This document shows positions 55,431 to 64,000 of a stretch of 64,000 nucleotides of DNA, piece after piece. The DNA comes from Paraburkholderia phytofirmans PsJN (GTDB lineage Bacteria > Pseudomonadota > Gammaproteobacteria > Burkholderiales > Burkholderiaceae): assembly GCF_000020125.1 (NCBI RefSeq), contig NC_010681.1, positions 1,426,001 to 1,490,000 on the forward strand. Reading direction: 5' to 3'. Each line of letters begins with the position of its first letter. Within the stretch, counting starts at the first letter, position 1. The notes under the pieces are model-generated. The model did no database searches, was not told the origin of the DNA, and saw nothing but the letters and a program-made list of their open reading frames with translations. The position numbers were made by a program, and so were the translations under genes.

Positions 55431-56372
55431 CTATGCGGTCGCCCGGGCCTTTTGCACGCCCACTTCCGGAGAGCGCATCACGGTCCAGTAGATCACCTTG
55501 AGTTCGCCTTCATACGTCTCGACGAGAGCCGACAGGCTTTCGACCCAGTCGCCGTCGTTGCAATACAGGACGCCGTCGATATCGCGTATCTCGGCTTTAT
55601 GGATGTGCCCGCAGACCACGCCGTCGCAGCCGCGGCGGCGCGCTTCGTCGGTCATCACGCGTTCGAACGAGGAGATGAAATTGACCGCGTTCTTCACCTG
55701 ATGCTTCAGGTACTGCGACAGCGACCAGTACGGAAAACCGAGCCGGCTGCGGATCCGGTTAAACCAGCGGTTCAGGATCAGGATCATCGTGTAGAGCGTG
55801 TCGCCGAGATAGGCGAGCCACTTGGCGTGCTGGATCACGCCGTCGAACAGATCGCCGTGCACGATCCACAGACGCTTGCCGGCGAGCGTGGTGTGAAACG
55901 CCTCGCCGCGCACGTGGATGTCGCCGAACGCGAGGTCGCAGAACTGGCGCGCGGCTTCGTCGTGATTGCCGGGCACGTAGATCACTTGCGTGCCCTTGCG
56001 CGCCTTGCGCAGCACCTTCTGCACGACGTCGTTGTGAGCCTGCGGCCAGTACCAGCCTTTCTTCAACTGCCAGCCGTCGATTATGTCGCCCACCAGGTAC
56101 AGATATTCCGACTCGTTGTGACGCAGGAAGTCGAGCAGATAGGGCGCCTGGCAGCCGCTCGACCCGAGATGGATGTCGGACAGCCAGATGGTGCGGTAGC
56201 GGTGCGGCTCGGCGTGATCGTCGTCGTGATGACTGGCTTTGGCGTCGAGCGGCAGTGGCGCCACGGGCAGCGGCAAGCCGTGACTGTGGTTGGGTTCCGG
56301 GCGGAACGCGACAGGGTCGACGCTCGGGCCGGTCTGGCGGAACAGGGAAGTCGCGGACGTTTTGGGGTCCAT
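55431..56372 (-). CDS. LpxH-like UDP-2,3-diacylglucosamine diphosphatase
   Basis: The protein has 313 residues. A 60-residue basic/proline-rich front precedes the metallophosphoesterase domain: WLSDIHLGS, LYLVGDIIDGWQLK, YVPGNHDE, IVHGDLFDG and VCGHIHKAEI, the five metal-binding boxes. The family includes LpxH, which cleaves the pyrophosphate of UDP-diacylglucosamine in lipid A synthesis, but longer proteins of this type also act on other substrates. It is placed with a glycosyltransferase and DgkA. An ATG at 56372 is used; no strong ribosome site is seen. Confidence 0.87.
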   Translation of the reverse strand: MDPKTSATSLFRQTGPSVDPVAFRPEPNHSHGLPLPVAPLPLDAKASHHDDDHAEPHRYRTIWLSDIHLGSSGCQAPYLLDFLRHNESEYLYLVGDIIDGWQLKKGWYWPQAHNDVVQKVLRKARKGTQVIYVPGNHDEAARQFCDLAFGDIHVRGEAFHTTLAGKRLWIVHGDLFDGVIQHAKWLAYLGDTLYTMILILNRWFNRIRSRLGFPYWSLSQYLKHQVKNAVNFISSFERVMTDEARRRGCDGVVCGHIHKAEIRDIDGVLYCNDGDWVESLSALVETYEGELKVIYWTVMRSPEVGVQKARATA

Positions 56373-56740
56373 GGCTCACGCGTCGAGTTGCGGTGCCCGT
56401 ATTGGGCCAAGTGTGCGTGACTGTGCCGTGACAGTCATGAGAAGTTCTTATTACTGCGGGGGCGGGAGAGGATCGGGTCGGCGTGAAAGGCGGAGCTTGA
56501 AACGCGGATGACCCGCGACAGACATGGCTCTCGCGGATTGGTGGCGGACCGACGGTAGGGTGAAGTAACCGGGAGGTCGGCTAAGCCGCGGATCGCGCGA
56601 GGCGCGTCGTGTGGTAGCGGCCCGACAGCAGCAGCGCGAAATAATCAGGCGGCTAGTGCGGCAGCGTCTGGCGAGGCTCGCTGAAAGCGATGGCTACTCG
56701 GCAGGAGGGCGAAATAAACGACCGGCTGGCCCGCGACAGC
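56373..56740. other. 368-bp gap between LpxH-like gene and RDD gene
   Basis: No gene is supported. A short AT-rich patch near 56440-56455 (GTTCTTATTACTG) may hold a promoter. Both flanking genes are on the minus strand, so this is the upstream region of the LpxH-like gene. Confidence 0.45.
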
Positions 56741-57265
56741 TCAGCGCGAAACGCTGACGATTCGAGTGCCCGCGAGGCGGTCGTGCAGGAACTGGCGCTG
56801 CGGATCGAAGCGGCCGGTAGCCGCCCACAGCACGAACCAGATGCCGGCGATTATCAGCGTCTGCGGCAGCTTGAGCCCGAGCAGCGGATGCAGCGCCAGC
56901 GGCGGCAAAAACCACAGCCACGCGAGCACGTAGCGGGCGATTGCGCGGCCGGTGGAGAGCGGCGCGCCGTTGGCGGCGACCACGCGCAGACGCCAGGTTT
57001 TCATCGGCAAGGTCTGGCCGCTGTGAGTCCAGAACCAGACGAAGTACACGCCGACCACGAGGCCGATCCATGCCGCCAGCAGGTTGTGATGCGTCAGGCC
57101 GTTGCGTTGCTGTGTCAGCGTGCTGAACAGATAGCCCGCGATGAACACCACGCCGAACAGGATCAGCGCTTCGTAGAGCAGCGCCGCGAGGCGCCGCCGG
57201 ACGGTGGGTAGGTCGCCGTTGTTGCTATCGGCAGCGATGGCCTGAGAAGCGAGCGGTTGGGACAC
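56741..57265 (-). CDS. RDD-family membrane protein
   Basis: The protein has 174 residues from GTG 57265. The RDD pattern is present: VRRRLAALLYEALILFGVVF (Arg near the first helix), TLPMKTWRLRVV and FLHDRLAGTRIV (Asp-Arg). Three membrane helices are present. RDD proteins are often cation/proton antiporters or assembly factors; the role here is unknown. It lies 16 bp after the DUF3106 gene stop. Confidence 0.88.
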   Translation of the reverse strand: MSQPLASQAIAADSNNGDLPTVRRRLAALLYEALILFGVVFIAGYLFSTLTQQRNGLTHHNLLAAWIGLVVGVYFVWFWTHSGQTLPMKTWRLRVVAANGAPLSTGRAIARYVLAWLWFLPPLALHPLLGLKLPQTLIIAGIWFVLWAATGRFDPQRQFLHDRLAGTRIVSVSR

Positions 57266-57281
57266 GGCGGCGGCGTCAGGC

Positions 57282-58040
57282 TCAGGAGCCGTTGAAGATC
57301 GACGGCGCTTCGGCCGGCGAAACCGGCAGCGGCGTAGCGGGAACGAAGCTGCCGGCGGCGGGAATCGGCGGCGCGGCGGCGGGGCTCGGCAACGAAGCCG
57401 CGGCTGCGGCGCTGGCCGCCGCCGCGCCGCTAGCGCCGTGCTCACGCGCATTGACGAGACGATCGAGCCCCTTGATCTCGCTGCGGCCCGAAGGCGGTGC
57501 GCTGACCACGCTGGGACGGCGCTTGCGCTCGCTGGCGGCGAGCCGTTCCTTCTGCTCTTCGGGCAACTGCTGATAGGCCTTCCACGCGTTCTGACGGGCT
57601 TCGCGCGGCAATTCCTTCGACACCTGGTAGTTTTCACGCGCGACGCGCCGCTGGTCGGGCGTCATACGGGTCCATTCAGTCATGCGGTCATGCAGACGTT
57701 TTTGCGCATCAGCCGACATCTTCGGGTAACGCGACGCGATCTTGATCCATTTTCGCTTGCGTTCCTCGCTAAAGGAATCCCACTGGGCTTCGAACGGCGC
57801 GAGCGCGATATGCTCGGCTGAAGTCAGCCGCGACCACGCCATCGGACTGTTGCTGCCGGGCAGGCTGGGCAATTCGACGGCGAGCGTCGGCGCGGGCGCC
57901 TTGGCGGTCACGTTGCCGCCCGCGGCAGGCGCGCTGACGGGCGAGGGGCTCGGATGAAAGCGCGGATAAGTCGCGGCAAACGACACCAGGGCCGCGATCG
58001 TGCATCCGAAAACAACGGCCAGGCCGCGCTTGTAACTCAC
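57282..58040 (-). CDS. DUF3106 domain protein
   Basis: The protein has 252 residues from GTG 58040, with GGGAGATTC before it. One N-terminal helix (GLAVVFGCTIAALVSFAATY) anchors it. The DUF3106 core at about 75-175 is rich in charged repeats (FEAQWDSFSEERKRKWIKIA, MTPDQRRVARENYQVSK, LPEEQKERLA). An Ala/Pro-rich tail follows. The pattern resembles other zinc-resistance/periplasmic helical proteins but the function is unknown. It lies in the sigma factor operon. Confidence 0.87.
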   Translation of the reverse strand: MSYKRGLAVVFGCTIAALVSFAATYPRFHPSPSPVSAPAAGGNVTAKAPAPTLAVELPSLPGSNSPMAWSRLTSAEHIALAPFEAQWDSFSEERKRKWIKIASRYPKMSADAQKRLHDRMTEWTRMTPDQRRVARENYQVSKELPREARQNAWKAYQQLPEEQKERLAASERKRRPSVVSAPPSGRSEIKGLDRLVNAREHGASGAAAASAAAAASLPSPAAAPPIPAAGSFVPATPLPVSPAEAPSIFNGS

Positions 58041-58056
58041 CCGAAGAATCTCCCGC

Positions 58057-58485
58057 TCAGTGGGCGCGTGAAAGGTACGCGTTGAAACCGTGGTCGAGAT
58101 AGGCATTGAGCGGCAGGTCGTCGCTTAGCATGGCGGCATCGATATCGGCGAGTTCGGCGGTGCGTTGCTGGTCTTCCCAGTAGGCAATGCCCACGAGACT
58201 GATGACCAGCGCGGCCAGCGGCCACGCAAGCGCGAAACGGCGCAGCGGCGAACGGCGGCGCTGCGGCAGTTCGACCGGCGGCATGCCGGCTGCCATGCCC
58301 GCGCCGGCGAAGGCCGGCACGAACACCGGCGCGCTCACGGTTTCGGGCTTCTTGCGGGCAAGCGCGGCACGGCGCGCCGCCGCGAGTCGATCGACGGTGG
58401 CGGACGGAATGCTGGCAGCGTTTTCGTCGAGCGCGCGGCGCACCTGGCGGGCGAACTCGAGTTCTTTGGTTTCTAGGGAGCTCAT
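58057..58485 (-). CDS. DUF3619 protein, possible anti-sigma factor
   Basis: The protein has 142 residues. A cytoplasmic N-terminal half contains LEFARQVRRALDENAASIPS. One membrane helix (FALAWPLAALVISLVGIAYW) comes next. A short periplasmic tail follows. The gene starts within the sigma factor's stop region (ATG at 58485, sigma stop at 58482). Small single-pass proteins just behind sigma factors are often anti-sigma factors; here that is inferred from place and topology. Confidence 0.85.
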   Translation of the reverse strand: MSSLETKELEFARQVRRALDENAASIPSATVDRLAAARRAALARKKPETVSAPVFVPAFAGAGMAAGMPPVELPQRRRSPLRRFALAWPLAALVISLVGIAYWEDQQRTAELADIDAAMLSDDLPLNAYLDHGFNAYLSRAH

Positions 58486-59045
58486 AGCGTGATTCCTTTG
58501 GCCTTGAGCGCTTGCGCCAGCGTGTGGGTGGCCCGCGAGCAGTGCGTTTTCACACTGCCTTCGGAGCAGCCCATAGCGGCGGCAGTCTCGGCGACATCCA
58601 TATCTTCCCAATAACGCATGAGAAACGCCTCCCGTTGACGTGCCGGTAACTTTTGGATCTCGTCGTCGATTAACTGCAGGACCTGTTCGCGTTCGAGTTT
58701 CTGTTCGTTGCTCTCGGAGCCCGCCGAGCCCTGCTGGGCCTCGAAGGTTTCGAGCGGGTCGAAATCTTCGTCGTCGGCGTTGCCGAGCGACGAGAAGAGA
58801 CTGACCCAAGTATTGCGTACTTTGGCACGACGGAAATAGTCGTGCATCGCATTCTGCAGAATACGCTGAAACAGCAGCGGAAGTTCGGCCGCCGGACGGT
58901 CGCCGTATTTTTCGGCGAGCTTGATCATCGCGTCCTGCACGATATCCAGCGAGGCGTCGTCGTCCCGCACGGCGTAGACCGTCTGCTTGAATGCGCGCCT
59001 TTCGACGCCCGCCAGAAAATCGGCGAGTTCCTTGTCTGATGCCAT
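58482..59045 (-). CDS. RNA polymerase sigma factor (ECF type)
   Basis: The protein has 187 residues. Region 2 has DASLDIVQDAMIKLAEKYGD and ILQNAMHDYFRRAKVRNTW. Region 4 has LPARQREAFLMRYWEDMDV and TAAAMGCSEGSVKTHCSRA. It is missing the sigma-70 regions 1 and 3, as ECF factors do. The acidic linker (DDEDFDPLETFEAQQG) is unusual. It is the first gene of a four-gene run with DUF3619, DUF3106 and RDD. The signal is unknown. Confidence 0.92.
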   Translation of the reverse strand: MASDKELADFLAGVERRAFKQTVYAVRDDDASLDIVQDAMIKLAEKYGDRPAAELPLLFQRILQNAMHDYFRRAKVRNTWVSLFSSLGNADDEDFDPLETFEAQQGSAGSESNEQKLEREQVLQLIDDEIQKLPARQREAFLMRYWEDMDVAETAAAMGCSEGSVKTHCSRATHTLAQALKAKGITL

Positions 59046-59406
59046 CCGTTGGGGGTCGGCGCAGCGAGCGTGCGCGTAATCGGTCGAAAAATGTCGTAAA
59101 ACTCGCGGATGCTAACAAACTTTTGCGCCGCTGGGGCGAAACGTGATGCACCTTGCATCTCTATAACAAGGTTTCGGTCGCTTTTGGCGAGTGGCGAGAT
59201 TCGGCTGATGGCGCCATGGCAATATTTGCTTGACCGCGCGGGCGTCTGCAGATATCGTCGCTGGTTCGCAACATAAGTGACTTGTCTCAATTGAGGTGTG
59301 GCCCAAGAAGCTCACCTGTCAACTGGACGCGCCGCTTGAACCCGAGCCACAAGCCCGGCAGAGAGCACCCGATCAAATTTTTGCCGAAATTTCGAAAGGT
59401 GAATTA
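59046..59406. other. Divergent region between sigma factor and ilvB
   Basis: No gene is supported in 361 bases. It must hold promoters for both directions. A short dyad GATGCA-CCT-TGCATC is at 59145-59159, followed by CTATAAC. I see no leader peptide with runs of Ile, Val or Leu codons, and no clear attenuator. Confidence 0.45.
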
Positions 59407-61170
59407 ATGAATATGCCCAGCGCGGAATTCTCCACGTCGGATACGACACCCCATCCCGAAGCTGACTCTATCGGCGCCACCGTGCTCATGAAGGCACTGG
59501 CCGACGAAGACGTCGAGTTTGTGTGGGGCTATCCCGGCGGCTCGGTACTCTACATTTACGACGAGCTGTACAAGCAGGACAAGTTCCAGCATATCCTCGT
59601 GCGCCACGAGCAGGCCGCGGTCCACGCCGCCGACGCTTATTCGCGTTCCACCGGCAAGGTCGGTGTGTGCCTCGTGACCTCCGGCCCCGGCGTCACCAAT
59701 GCGGTGACCGGCATCGCCACCGCGTACATGGATTCGATTCCCATGGTGGTGATCAGCGGCCAGGTGCCGACTGCCGCGATCGGCCAGGATGCGTTCCAGG
59801 AATGCGACACGGTCGGTATCACGCGTCCCTGCGTGAAGCACAACTTCCTCGTGAAGGACGTGCGCGACCTCGCCGCTACCGTCAAGAAAGCGTTTTTTAT
59901 TGCCCGTACCGGCCGTCCCGGCCCGGTGCTGATCGACATTCCGAAAGACGTCTCGAAGGCGCCTTGCCAGTACGAACCGCTCAAGACCGTTTCGCTGCGC
60001 TCGTACAACCCGGTCACGAAGGGCCACTCCGGCCAGATCCGCAAAGCGGTCTCGCTGTTGCTGTCGGCCAAGCGCCCGTACATCTACACCGGCGGCGGCA
60101 TCATTCTCGCGGATGCATCGCGTGAGCTGAACCAGTTCGCCGATCTGCTCGGCTATCCCGTTACTAACACGTTGATGGGGCTGGGCGGCTACCGCGCGAG
60201 CGACAAGAAATTCCTCGGCATGCTCGGCATGCACGGCACGTACGAAGCCAACATGGCGATGCAGCACTGCGACGTGCTGATCGCGATCGGCGCGCGCTTC
60301 GACGACCGTGTGATCGGCGACCCGGCGCACTTCTCGTCGCGTCCGCGCAAGATCATCCATATCGACATCGATCCTTCCTCCATTTCCAAGCGCGTCAAGG
60401 TCGACATTCCGATCGTCGGCGACGTGAAGGAAGTGCTCAAGGAGCTGATCGAGCAGTTGCAAACGGCCGAGCATGGCCCGGACACCGCGGCGCTCGCCGA
60501 CTGGTGGAAGGACATCGAAGCCTGGCGCGCGAAAGACTGCCTCAAGTTCGACCGCAAGAGCGACATCATCAAGCCGCAGTACGTGGTGGAAAAGGCGTGG
60601 GAACTGACCGACGGCAATGCTTTCGTGTGTTCCGACGTCGGCCAGCATCAGATGTGGGCGGCGCAGTTCTATCGCTTCAACAAGCCGCGCCGCTGGATTA
60701 ATTCCGGCGGTCTCGGCACGATGGGCTTCGGCCTGCCGGCGGCGATGGGCGTGAAGATGGCGCACCCGGATGACGACGTGCTCTGCATCACGGGCGAAGG
60801 CTCGATCCAGATGTGTATTCAGGAGCTCTCCACCTGCAAGCAGTACGAGACGCCGGTGAAGATCATTTCGCTGAACAACCGCTATCTGGGCATGGTGCGC
60901 CAGTGGCAGCAGATCGAATACAGCAAGCGCTATTCGCATTCGTACATGGATGCGCTGCCGGATTTCGTGAAGCTCGCCGAAGCGTACGGCCACGTCGGCA
61001 TGCGTATCGAGCGCACGGCAGATGTGGAGCCGGCGCTCAAGGAAGCGCTGCGCCTGAAAGATCGCACGGTGTTTCTCGATTTCCAGACCGATCCGACCGA
61101 AAACGTCTGGCCGATGGTCCAGGCCGGCAAGGGCATCACCGAGATGCTCATGGGTTCGGAAGATCTATAA
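59407..61170 (+). CDS. ilvB: Acetolactate synthase large subunit
   Basis: The protein has 587 residues from ATG 59407 with GAAAGG upstream. The catalytic Glu is in ILVRHEQAAVHAADAY. The middle FAD-binding domain has GARFDDRVIGDP, and the thiamine-diphosphate motif is GEGSIQMCIQELSTCKQYET with NNRYLGMV. It condenses two pyruvates, or pyruvate and 2-oxobutyrate, as the first step of valine, leucine and isoleucine synthesis. It works with the small subunit encoded 111 bp downstream. Confidence 0.96.
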   Translation: MNMPSAEFSTSDTTPHPEADSIGATVLMKALADEDVEFVWGYPGGSVLYIYDELYKQDKFQHILVRHEQAAVHAADAYSRSTGKVGVCLVTSGPGVTNAVTGIATAYMDSIPMVVISGQVPTAAIGQDAFQECDTVGITRPCVKHNFLVKDVRDLAATVKKAFFIARTGRPGPVLIDIPKDVSKAPCQYEPLKTVSLRSYNPVTKGHSGQIRKAVSLLLSAKRPYIYTGGGIILADASRELNQFADLLGYPVTNTLMGLGGYRASDKKFLGMLGMHGTYEANMAMQHCDVLIAIGARFDDRVIGDPAHFSSRPRKIIHIDIDPSSISKRVKVDIPIVGDVKEVLKELIEQLQTAEHGPDTAALADWWKDIEAWRAKDCLKFDRKSDIIKPQYVVEKAWELTDGNAFVCSDVGQHQMWAAQFYRFNKPRRWINSGGLGTMGFGLPAAMGVKMAHPDDDVLCITGEGSIQMCIQELSTCKQYETPVKIISLNNRYLGMVRQWQQIEYSKRYSHSYMDALPDFVKLAEAYGHVGMRIERTADVEPALKEALRLKDRTVFLDFQTDPTENVWPMVQAGKGITEMLMGSEDL

Positions 61171-61281
61171 CGACGGCATCGGTGCCGGCTTCGTCATGCG
61201 CGCCTTCATGAAAGGCGAGGGCGGACGAAGCGGCGCGAAGCCGTTCGCGGACATCGACAAAACATCTGGAAGAAGCGAATC

Positions 61282-61773
61282 ATGAGACACATCATTTCCG
61301 TCCTGCTGGAAAACGAACCGGGCGCGTTATCACGCGTGGTTGGTCTCTTCTCGGCACGCGGCTACAACATTGAAACCTTGACGGTGGCTCCGACCGAAGA
61401 CCGTTCGCTGTCGCGCATGACCATCGTCTCCATTGGCTCGGACGACGTGATCGAACAGATCACGAAGCATCTGAACCGCCTGATCGAGGTGGTGAAAGTG
61501 GTCGACCTTACCGAGGGCGCCCACATCGAGCGCGAGCTGATGCTGATCAAGGTGAGGGCGGTCGGCAAGGAGCGTGAGGAGATGAAACGGATGTCGGATA
61601 TTTTCCGCGGCCGCATCATCGACGTCACCGAAAAGACCTACACGATCGAACTGACGGGCGCGAGCGACAAGCTCGATGCCTTTATCGAAGGGCTCGACGC
61701 TACGGCGATTCTCGAAACGGTCCGTACGGGCGGCTCGGGGATCGGTCGCGGCGAGCGCATTCTGAAGGTGTAA
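61282..61773 (+). CDS. ilvH: Acetolactate synthase small (regulatory) subunit
   Basis: The protein has 163 residues. An ACT domain begins HIISVLLENEPGALSRVVGL, with the valine-binding GYNIETLTVAPTED. The C-terminal half (about 80-163) has FRGRIIDVTEKTYTIELTG. It raises activity of the large subunit and gives valine feedback inhibition. The GAAGAAGCGAATC stretch before the ATG at 61282 is a weak ribosome site. Confidence 0.96.
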   Translation: MRHIISVLLENEPGALSRVVGLFSARGYNIETLTVAPTEDRSLSRMTIVSIGSDDVIEQITKHLNRLIEVVKVVDLTEGAHIERELMLIKVRAVGKEREEMKRMSDIFRGRIIDVTEKTYTIELTGASDKLDAFIEGLDATAILETVRTGGSGIGRGERILKV

Positions 61774-61865
61774 CGCGCGAGCGTTCAACCGTCTCGATCC
61801 AGGCCGGGCCGTGCCTTTAAGAACCCGGCCAGCAACAACTATATGCAGTATTTGAATCTCACTGA

Positions 61866-62909
<1,044 letters not shown>

Positions 62910-62966
62910 GCTGCTTGTCGCTGATGTCCGGTGCGGCGTCATGCCGTAATAGCCGGACAGATCAAA

Positions 62967-63002
62967 AAGCCGCCCAAGGGTGCTGAACCCTGGGCGGCTT
63001 TT
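62967..63002 (+). terminator. Rho-independent terminator after ilvC
   Basis: AAGCCGCCCAAGGG pairs with CCCTGGGCGGCTT (one bulged A) around a 7-base loop, TGCTGAA, followed by TTTTGC. It is a standard terminator. Confidence 0.85.
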
Positions 63003-63039
63003 GCTATCCTACGGTTTTACAAAAACACAGAAGCCATTC

Positions 63040-63678
63040 ATGAATTACCCTCATCCGATCATCGCGCGAGAAGGCTGGCCGTTCATCGCCATCGCGGCCG
63101 TCGTTGCACTCCTGGTTCACTTCATCGCGGGTTTCGGCTTTTCATGGCTGTTCTGGCTCCTCCTGATCTTCGTCGTGCAGTTCTTCCGCGATCCCGCGCG
63201 CCCGATCCCTACGCAGGCGAATGCCGTGCTGTGCCCGGCCGACGGCCGCATCGTCGCGGTCGAAACCGCGCATGATCCGTACGCCAATCGTGAAGCGCTG
63301 AAAATCAGCGTGTTCATGAACGTGTTCAACGTCCATTCGCAGCGTTCGCCGGTGGATGGCGCGATCTCCAAGGTCGAATATTTTCCGGGTGCGTACCTGA
63401 ATGCCGCCGTGGACAAGGCTTCGACCGAAAACGAGCGCAATGCGGTGGTGATCGAAATGGCCGGCGGCCAGACGGTGACTTCGGTGCAGATCGCCGGTTT
63501 GATCGCGCGGCGCATTCTTTGCTACGTACGGGCAGGTGAGCCGCTCACCCGTGGTCAACGTTACGGATTTATCCGCTTCGGTTCGCGCGTCGACGTGTAT
63601 CTGCCAGTGGGCAGCCGTCCGCGTGTGTCGATCGGCGAGAAGGTTTCGGCGTCGTCCACGATCCTCGCTGAACTATAA
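63040..63678 (+). CDS. psd: Phosphatidylserine decarboxylase
   Basis: The protein has 212 residues from ATG 63040, the short proteobacterial type. Two membrane helices are at about 12-50. The cleavage motif for the pyruvoyl group is RFGSRVDV (Gly181-Ser182), with [16 protein letters not shown] carrying the conserved His. It makes phosphatidylethanolamine from phosphatidylserine. It is followed by pssA (24 bp), which makes the substrate, so the two form a lipid operon. Confidence 0.94.
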   Translation: MNYPHPIIAREGWPFIAIAAVVALLVHFIAGFGFSWLFWLLLIFVVQFFRDPARPIPTQANAVLCPADGRIVAVETAHDPYANREALKISVFMNVFNVHSQRSPVDGAISKVEYFPGAYLNAAVDKASTENERNAVVIEMAGGQTVTSVQIAGLIARRILCYVRAGEPLTRGQRYGFIRFGSRVDVYLPVGSRPRVSIGEKVSASSTILAEL

Positions 63679-63702
63679 AGCGGCACCAAGGAGGTTTTCC
63701 GA

Positions 63703-64000
63703 ATGGCCGCATTCAAACCGCGTCGACCCCGTAACAGCGGACCGCTTCCGCGTCCGTTCCGCCGCAACAAGCCGATGGTGACGGAGGCGGCGGTCGACAG
63801 CCGGCGTGCGCAGCGTCAGCAGTTCCTGAGAAAGCGCGGCATTTATCTGCTGCCGAACGCCTTCACCACGGCCGCTTTGTTCTGCGGCTTCTTTGCCGTG
63901 GTGCAGGCCATGAATGTGCGTTTCGAGGTCGCGGCCATCGCGATCTTCGTAGCCATGGTGCTCGACGGCATGGACGGCCGCGTCGCCCGCATGACGCATA
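63703..64000 (+). CDS. pssA: CDP-diacylglycerol-serine O-phosphatidyltransferase, 5' part
   Basis: The first 99 codons are visible, with AAGGAGG before the ATG at 63703. A basic N-terminal part (PRRPRNSGPLPRPFRRN) leads to GIYLLPNAFTTAALFCGFF, then to the CDP-alcohol phosphotransferase motif LDGMDGRVAR. The gene runs off the window. It makes phosphatidylserine, the substrate of psd just upstream. Confidence 0.92.
   Translation, partial: MAAFKPRRPRNSGPLPRPFRRNKPMVTEAAVDSRRAQRQQFLRKRGIYLLPNAFTTAALFCGFFAVVQAMNVRFEVAAIAIFVAMVLDGMDGRVARMTH

Noticed and set aside
59404..60993. 529-codon open frame on the minus strand
   Set aside because: It is antisense to ilvB, which is certain from its motifs.

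Overview
The window is GC-rich, densely coded DNA from a betaproteobacterium, most likely Paraburkholderia (Burkholderia sensu lato). Gene orders support this: rng-maf-rlmH-rsfS-nadD-hemF-purD, kdpFABC-kdpDE, and ilvBHC followed by psd-pssA. Codon use is GC3-rich, which creates long spurious antisense frames; these are not listed as genes. I see no tRNA, rRNA, insertion sequence, integrase or CRISPR array.

Region by region. (1) 1-2135, minus strand: an archaic (Csu-like) chaperone-usher cluster with a SCPU-domain pilin, a chaperone and the N-terminal part of an usher cut by the window edge. An AT-rich spacer lies upstream. (2) 2615-12442: accessory and housekeeping genes, namely an MFS exporter, two VOC proteins, an SH3/NlpC-P60 lipoprotein, a double-Mop molybdate protein, free methionine-R-sulfoxide reductase, a decayed Rieske oxygenase, a PAS-GGDEF-EAL protein with a degenerate GGDEF motif, a Tudor-like small protein, an MscS channel and a heme oxygenase. 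(3) 11774-17008: a light-sensing locus. The heme oxygenase (biliverdin supply) and a PAS histidine kinase are on the plus strand, and face a bacteriophytochrome kinase with an overlapping response regulator on the minus strand. (4) 17094-18712: a PHB-depolymerase-type esterase and a CopG-like regulator. (5) 19284-23633: a four-gene cluster resembling phcB-phcS-phcR-phcQ, the 3-hydroxy fatty acid methyl ester quorum-sensing locus of Ralstonia. Here phcR is reduced to a receiver domain plus a frame-shifted scrap of its ATPase domain, and two dyad sites lie upstream. (6) 23695-25980: a DHFR-like reductase, a DUF1254 protein and a decayed AraC regulator. (7) 25981-34895, minus strand: conserved housekeeping genes (RNA processing, ribosome assembly, NAD, heme, purine and pyrimidine salvage). 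(8) 35259-37515: a short-chain dehydrogenase, methylglyoxal synthase and quinone oxidoreductase, closed by a perfect 14-bp hairpin. (9) 37774-46255: the high-affinity potassium system, with an extra 36-residue membrane peptide before kdpF and a hairpin between kdpC and kdpD. (10) 46347-46728: a guanidine-II (mini-ykkC) riboswitch in front of a guanidinium exporter (Gdx/SugE). (11) 46987-59045: membrane protein, ABC permease, truncated hemoglobin, DUF924, SDR, LOG, TetR, then an envelope-lipid group (DgkA, glycosyltransferase, LpxH-like phosphoesterase), and RDD/DUF3106/DUF3619/sigma factor. (12) 59407-end: ilvB-ilvH-ilvC, then psd and the start of pssA.

The window is rich in signal transduction: a phytochrome pathway, a fatty-acid quorum-sensing circuit, KdpDE, c-di-GMP turnover and a sigma factor. 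The most unusual points are the quorum-sensing locus with a broken phcR, the clear guanidine-II riboswitch, the split phytochrome locus, and two recognisable pseudogenes (Rieske oxygenase and AraC).
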